From NCBI RefSeq assembly GCF_004919685.1, contig NZ_SMYZ01000019.1:50754-114753 (forward strand): 64,000 bases of DNA. The letters are read 5' to 3'. A model generated the notes under the pieces. That model made no database searches. It was given only the letters and a program-made list of their open reading frames with translations, and was not told where the DNA came from. The stretch comes from Mesorhizobium norvegicum (GTDB taxonomy: Bacteria > Pseudomonadota > Alphaproteobacteria > Rhizobiales > Rhizobiaceae). The translations under genes and the position numbers were made by a program. Shown here piece after piece: positions 61,652-64,000 of this stretch. Each line of letters opens with the position of its first letter. Position 1 is the first letter of the stretch.

Positions 61652-61763
61652 CGGCTGCAGTGTCCCATCGACAAGTTCATTTTCGGTCAGGCAGGGAAAT
61701 GCCGCCCAAAGACGTGCACTTCATTTCCAGTTTGCGGGTGCGACGCTAGCACGCGAAAACACG

Positions 61764-61814
61764 TTGTGAAAGATAAATTTTACAGTTTCATATTTCGGTA
61801 TTTTTATTTCACAA
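61764..61814. promoter_or_regulatory. AT-rich inverted repeat upstream of the RpiR operon
   Basis: TTGTGAAA (61764-61771) and TTTCACAA (61807-61814) are perfect reverse complements, with a nested near-palindrome TGTGAAA-GATAAA-TTTTACA starting at 61766. The stretch is clearly lower in GC than its surroundings. It is the likely promoter and operator of the RpiR-amidase-transporter operon. Confidence 0.5.
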
Positions 61815-61827
61815 TCGGCCAAACTGA

Positions 61828-61926
61828 GACGAGCTTGCGGCGCTGGCGCTGTTCCTGTGTTCGGATTCGGCCAAGCAGATCACCGGCACGACCTTGCCGA
61901 TGGACGGCGGCTGGACCGCACAGTAG
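61828..61926 (+). pseudogene. Displaced 3' end of a 3-hydroxybutyrate dehydrogenase gene (right repeat)
   Basis: Encodes DELAALALFLCSDSAKQITG and then TTLPMDGGWTAQ-stop, the last 32 codons of BdhA. It matches the end of the intact gene (53967-54065) at 91 of 99 bases. Five of eight differences are silent; the others change Thr to Ala and Arg to Lys. There is no start codon or upstream coding sequence, so it is a relic. The silent-biased differences suggest that the two copies diverged as working orthologues before they were brought together. Confidence 0.88.
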
Positions 61927-61997
61927 AGGGTGGTCTCAACGTTTCATTTTCCGACTGGTGCCGCCGGGCGCCAGCATGAAGCACTGCGGTCAGGTCC

Positions 61998-62760
61998 ATG
62001 AAAATCATCCAGGTATCGGATCCTCATCTGCTTGCGCCAGGCGGTCTTCTGTACGGCTCCGACCCGCTCTCCCGGCTGGAGGCCTGCCTTGCCGAGATAA
62101 GCAGCAATCATGCCGATGCCGAACTGGTGGTGATTTCCGGCGACCTCACCAATGACGGCGAACGCGCTGCCTACGCCGCACTGAAGGAAAAACTGGCAGG
62201 GTTCGTTCCGCCCTGGCGGCTGATGCTTGGCAACGATGACGACCGGGCGCTGTTTCTCGAGATGTTCCCTGAAGCGGCCGCTGAGCGCGGTTTCGTCCAG
62301 AGCGTCGTCGACAGTGGCGAGGGCCACCTGATCCTGCTCGACACACTGGACAGCGGCCATGTCGAGGGCAGGCTGTGCGAGGCGCGCCTCGACTGGCTCG
62401 ACGAAAGGTTACAGGAGGCGCGCGACCGGCCGGTCTTCCTGTTCATACACCATCCGCCGTTCAGGATTCACACCCTGAGCTCGATCGTGTCATGCTCACC
62501 GACGCCGATGCGTTGCACGATGTTCTGCTGCGCCACGGCAATGTCCGTCATACCTTCGCCGGACACGTCCATCGGCTGATCGCCGGCAGCTGGCGCGGCA
62601 TTCCCGTCAGCACGTTGCGCAGCACCAATCACCAGACCGCGCTCGATTTTCGAACAGCTGGAGCCTTGGCCACGAGCCTCCCGCTTATGCCGTGATCTTG
62701 ATCGATGCGGACGGGGTGGTTGTCCATTTCCACGATTTTCCCACCGGCGCGGCGGAATAA
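61998..62760 (+). pseudogene. Metallophosphoesterase (CpdA-like phosphodiesterase), frameshifted
   Basis: The frame from ATG 61998 gives a calcineurin-like phosphoesterase start: KIIQVSDPHLLAPGG with the Asp-x-His metal site, VVISGDLTNDGE, and LGNDDDR where GNHD is usual. After FLFIHHPPFRIHT, near 62478, the frame breaks. The family sequence continues one base back as PELDRVMLTDADALHDVLL and GHVHRLIAGSWRGIPVSTLRSTNHQTALDF. A second shift near 62648 restores EQLEPWPR, and a third near 62673 gives EPPAYAVILIDADGVVVHFHDFP to TAA at 62760. At least three shifts therefore separate it from an intact gene of about 254 residues. An assembly error could explain one, but hardly all three. Confidence 0.78.
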
Positions 62761-62859
62761 CACCCGTCACCCGCGGTGTATGTTATCCGCTGGCGGCTGC
62801 TGACCATGGCAACGCATCGCCATAGGCGGCGAAGGCCTCCAGCATTTCCTGGCCAAAAC

Positions 62860-63915
62860 TCATCTTTGATGCTGGACTTCGTGCGCTGCCACATCTCTCG
62901 CAGCGAGGAAAGCGATGATCTCCGCGTCGATCGCATCCATGTTGGCCGCACGGAACTTGTCATGCGCGCCCGGCATGACGACCGTTTTCACGGTGGCCAT
63001 GTCGGATGCCCAGCCCTTGTATTGCGCCACTGTCGTGGCGCCCCACTCGGAACTGGCGAGAATGAGGATGTCGCAGGGATAGGATGAGGGCACGAATCCG
63101 GCTGCTGCCTGCAAGAGCGCGCTCTTGAACGCCTTCTTGCGCAGATGCCGCCCCAGGCGCGTCTGTCCCAGGCCGACCGCGCTGAGCCCATCGCGCAACA
63201 GGCGCCAGTAGGTCACCTTGCGGGCGATCTGGCGGCGCCTGCTCTCGGTCATGCGATCGTCCGGCATCGGTTTCAGCCAGGCTGAGCCGGGCGAGGGCGG
63301 ATCGATGAGCACAAGCGCCGGCCGCTTGCCGGTCGCTTCATGGCTCAGCCGGCCGACCTCGATCGCCAGCAGGCCGCCCGCGCATATGCCGCCAATGATG
63401 TCGGGATGCTGGCCGGTCACCGAAGTGAGGGCTTCAAAATAGTTGGAGCTTAGTTCGGCCATGCTGGAATAGGGCGTCTCGCCGGGCTCGAGCCCCATGC
63501 CGCGCACGGCCATGACAGCGTATTTCTGCTTCAGTCGCTTGCCGAAGCGATTGGCGAACAGGGCCGAGCCGGAAATGCCATGGATCATGGCGATCGGCTC
63601 ATGGCCGACATTGCCCGACACCGGCACGATCAGTTGACTGGCAGGATGGACCGGCACCAGCGATGCGATCAACCGGCCGAACTCACGCGGCGTCTGCGCC
63701 CCGAGCAGGACGGAGGTTTGCAACTTGACGCCGTATCGCTTCTGCACGGCCAGTACCAAAGTCTCGGCCGTCAGCGAGTCGCCGCCGAGATCGAAGAAGT
63801 TGTCGTCGAGCTGAACCGAAGGGATCTGCAGTTCCGCGGCGAAGATGCCGGCGATCGCACGCGCCGGGCCATCGCCCGGCAGCGTGGCGGGCCGCACCCA
63901 TTGTTGAACGTTCAT
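62860..63915 (-). CDS. Peptidyl/acyl carrier protein-thioesterase didomain protein
   Basis: A 351-residue protein of two NRPS/PKS-type domains. Residues 15-88 are a carrier domain with the phosphopantetheine motif DNFFDLGGDSL (Ser47). Residues 105-340 are an alpha/beta-hydrolase thioesterase: MIHGISGSALFA is the oxyanion region, the nucleophile elbow IIGGICAGGLLAIEVGRL has Cys178 where Ser is usual, the Asp is probably in LVLIDPPSP, and the His in VMPGAHDKF near residue 324. No condensation or adenylation domain is fused. It would release or transfer a carrier-bound acyl or aminoacyl group. Other parts of the pathway may lie beyond the window edge, upstream of this gene. Confidence 0.87.
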   Translation of the reverse strand: MNVQQWVRPATLPGDGPARAIAGIFAAELQIPSVQLDDNFFDLGGDSLTAETLVLAVQKRYGVKLQTSVLLGAQTPREFGRLIASLVPVHPASQLIVPVSGNVGHEPIAMIHGISGSALFANRFGKRLKQKYAVMAVRGMGLEPGETPYSSMAELSSNYFEALTSVTGQHPDIIGGICAGGLLAIEVGRLSHEATGKRPALVLIDPPSPGSAWLKPMPDDRMTESRRRQIARKVTYWRLLRDGLSAVGLGQTRLGRHLRKKAFKSALLQAAAGFVPSSYPCDILILASSEWGATTVAQYKGWASDMATVKTVVMPGAHDKFRAANMDAIDAEIIAFLAARDVAAHEVQHQR

Positions 63916-64000
63916 CGGAAAGCCCCAAACCGATGCCTTTTACGCACTGACAGTCCAGCGAACAAGCCCCGGCTGCCTTTTGTGTCGTAAGCAGATGAGT

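Overview
The window looks like chromosomal DNA of a GC-rich alphaproteobacterium of the Rhizobiales, most likely Mesorhizobium or a close relative. The signs are high GC throughout, GGAAC-N16-CGTT promoters of the EcfG general stress type, the dispersed hairpin family typical of Rhizobiales (two copies), an HWE-type histidine kinase, and dense ABC-transporter and amine/amino-acid catabolic content. The genus is inferred from general knowledge; no search was run. I saw no rRNA, tRNA, CRISPR array, integrase or transposase.

Layout. 0-6 kb is a stress-response neighbourhood: a truncated Crp/Fnr regulator, a DUF883/YqjD-like protein with a membrane partner, an HWE sensor kinase, a 57-residue membrane protein, a diacylglycerol-kinase-like lipid kinase and a triple PRC-barrel exported protein. 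Four EcfG-type promoters lie here, each just upstream of a gene. 6-10.9 kb holds a phosphonate-monoester-hydrolase-like sulfatase, an MhqO/MhqD-like operon (ring-cleaving dioxygenase, esterase, small acetyltransferase) and an M19 dipeptidase.

10.9-26.9 kb is the most coherent unit. Five transcription units carry two phytoene-desaturase-like FAD oxidoreductases, a GcvT-fold demethylase, an 85-residue unknown protein, a methyltransferase, a BetI-like TetR regulator, two tandem polyamine-type binding proteins, an amine oxidase, a PotABC-type transporter, a class III aminotransferase and a Rieske oxygenase. The palindrome TTGAAY-N4-RTTCAA, which resembles a BetI operator, sits at each of the three promoter regions. 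I infer one regulon for uptake and breakdown of an unknown N-methylated amine or polyamine-like compound.

27-38.3 kb holds a small anchored protein, a response regulator and hybrid kinase pair, a divergent regulator with a degenerate receiver, two small membrane proteins, an L,D-transpeptidase, and an RND efflux pair with its TetR repressor and operator. 38.3-49 kb has an Lrp regulator divergent from a 1019-residue kinase/M23/aminotransferase fusion, an AapJ-like binding protein, and a LacI-controlled operon (binding protein, permease, beta-glucosidase, short-chain dehydrogenase) that lacks an ATPase gene. 49-54 kb has a PiT phosphate transporter, a long inverted repeat, a patatin-like phospholipase, acetoacetate decarboxylase and 3-hydroxybutyrate dehydrogenase.

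54-62 kb is an RpiR-amidase-oligopeptide ABC operon. It lies between the intact dehydrogenase and a second, 92 percent identical copy of that gene's last 99 bases, so it looks like an inserted island with a displaced gene end as its scar. Beyond the scar are a frameshifted metallophosphoesterase pseudogene and a carrier-protein/thioesterase didomain gene whose thioesterase has Cys at the nucleophile position.
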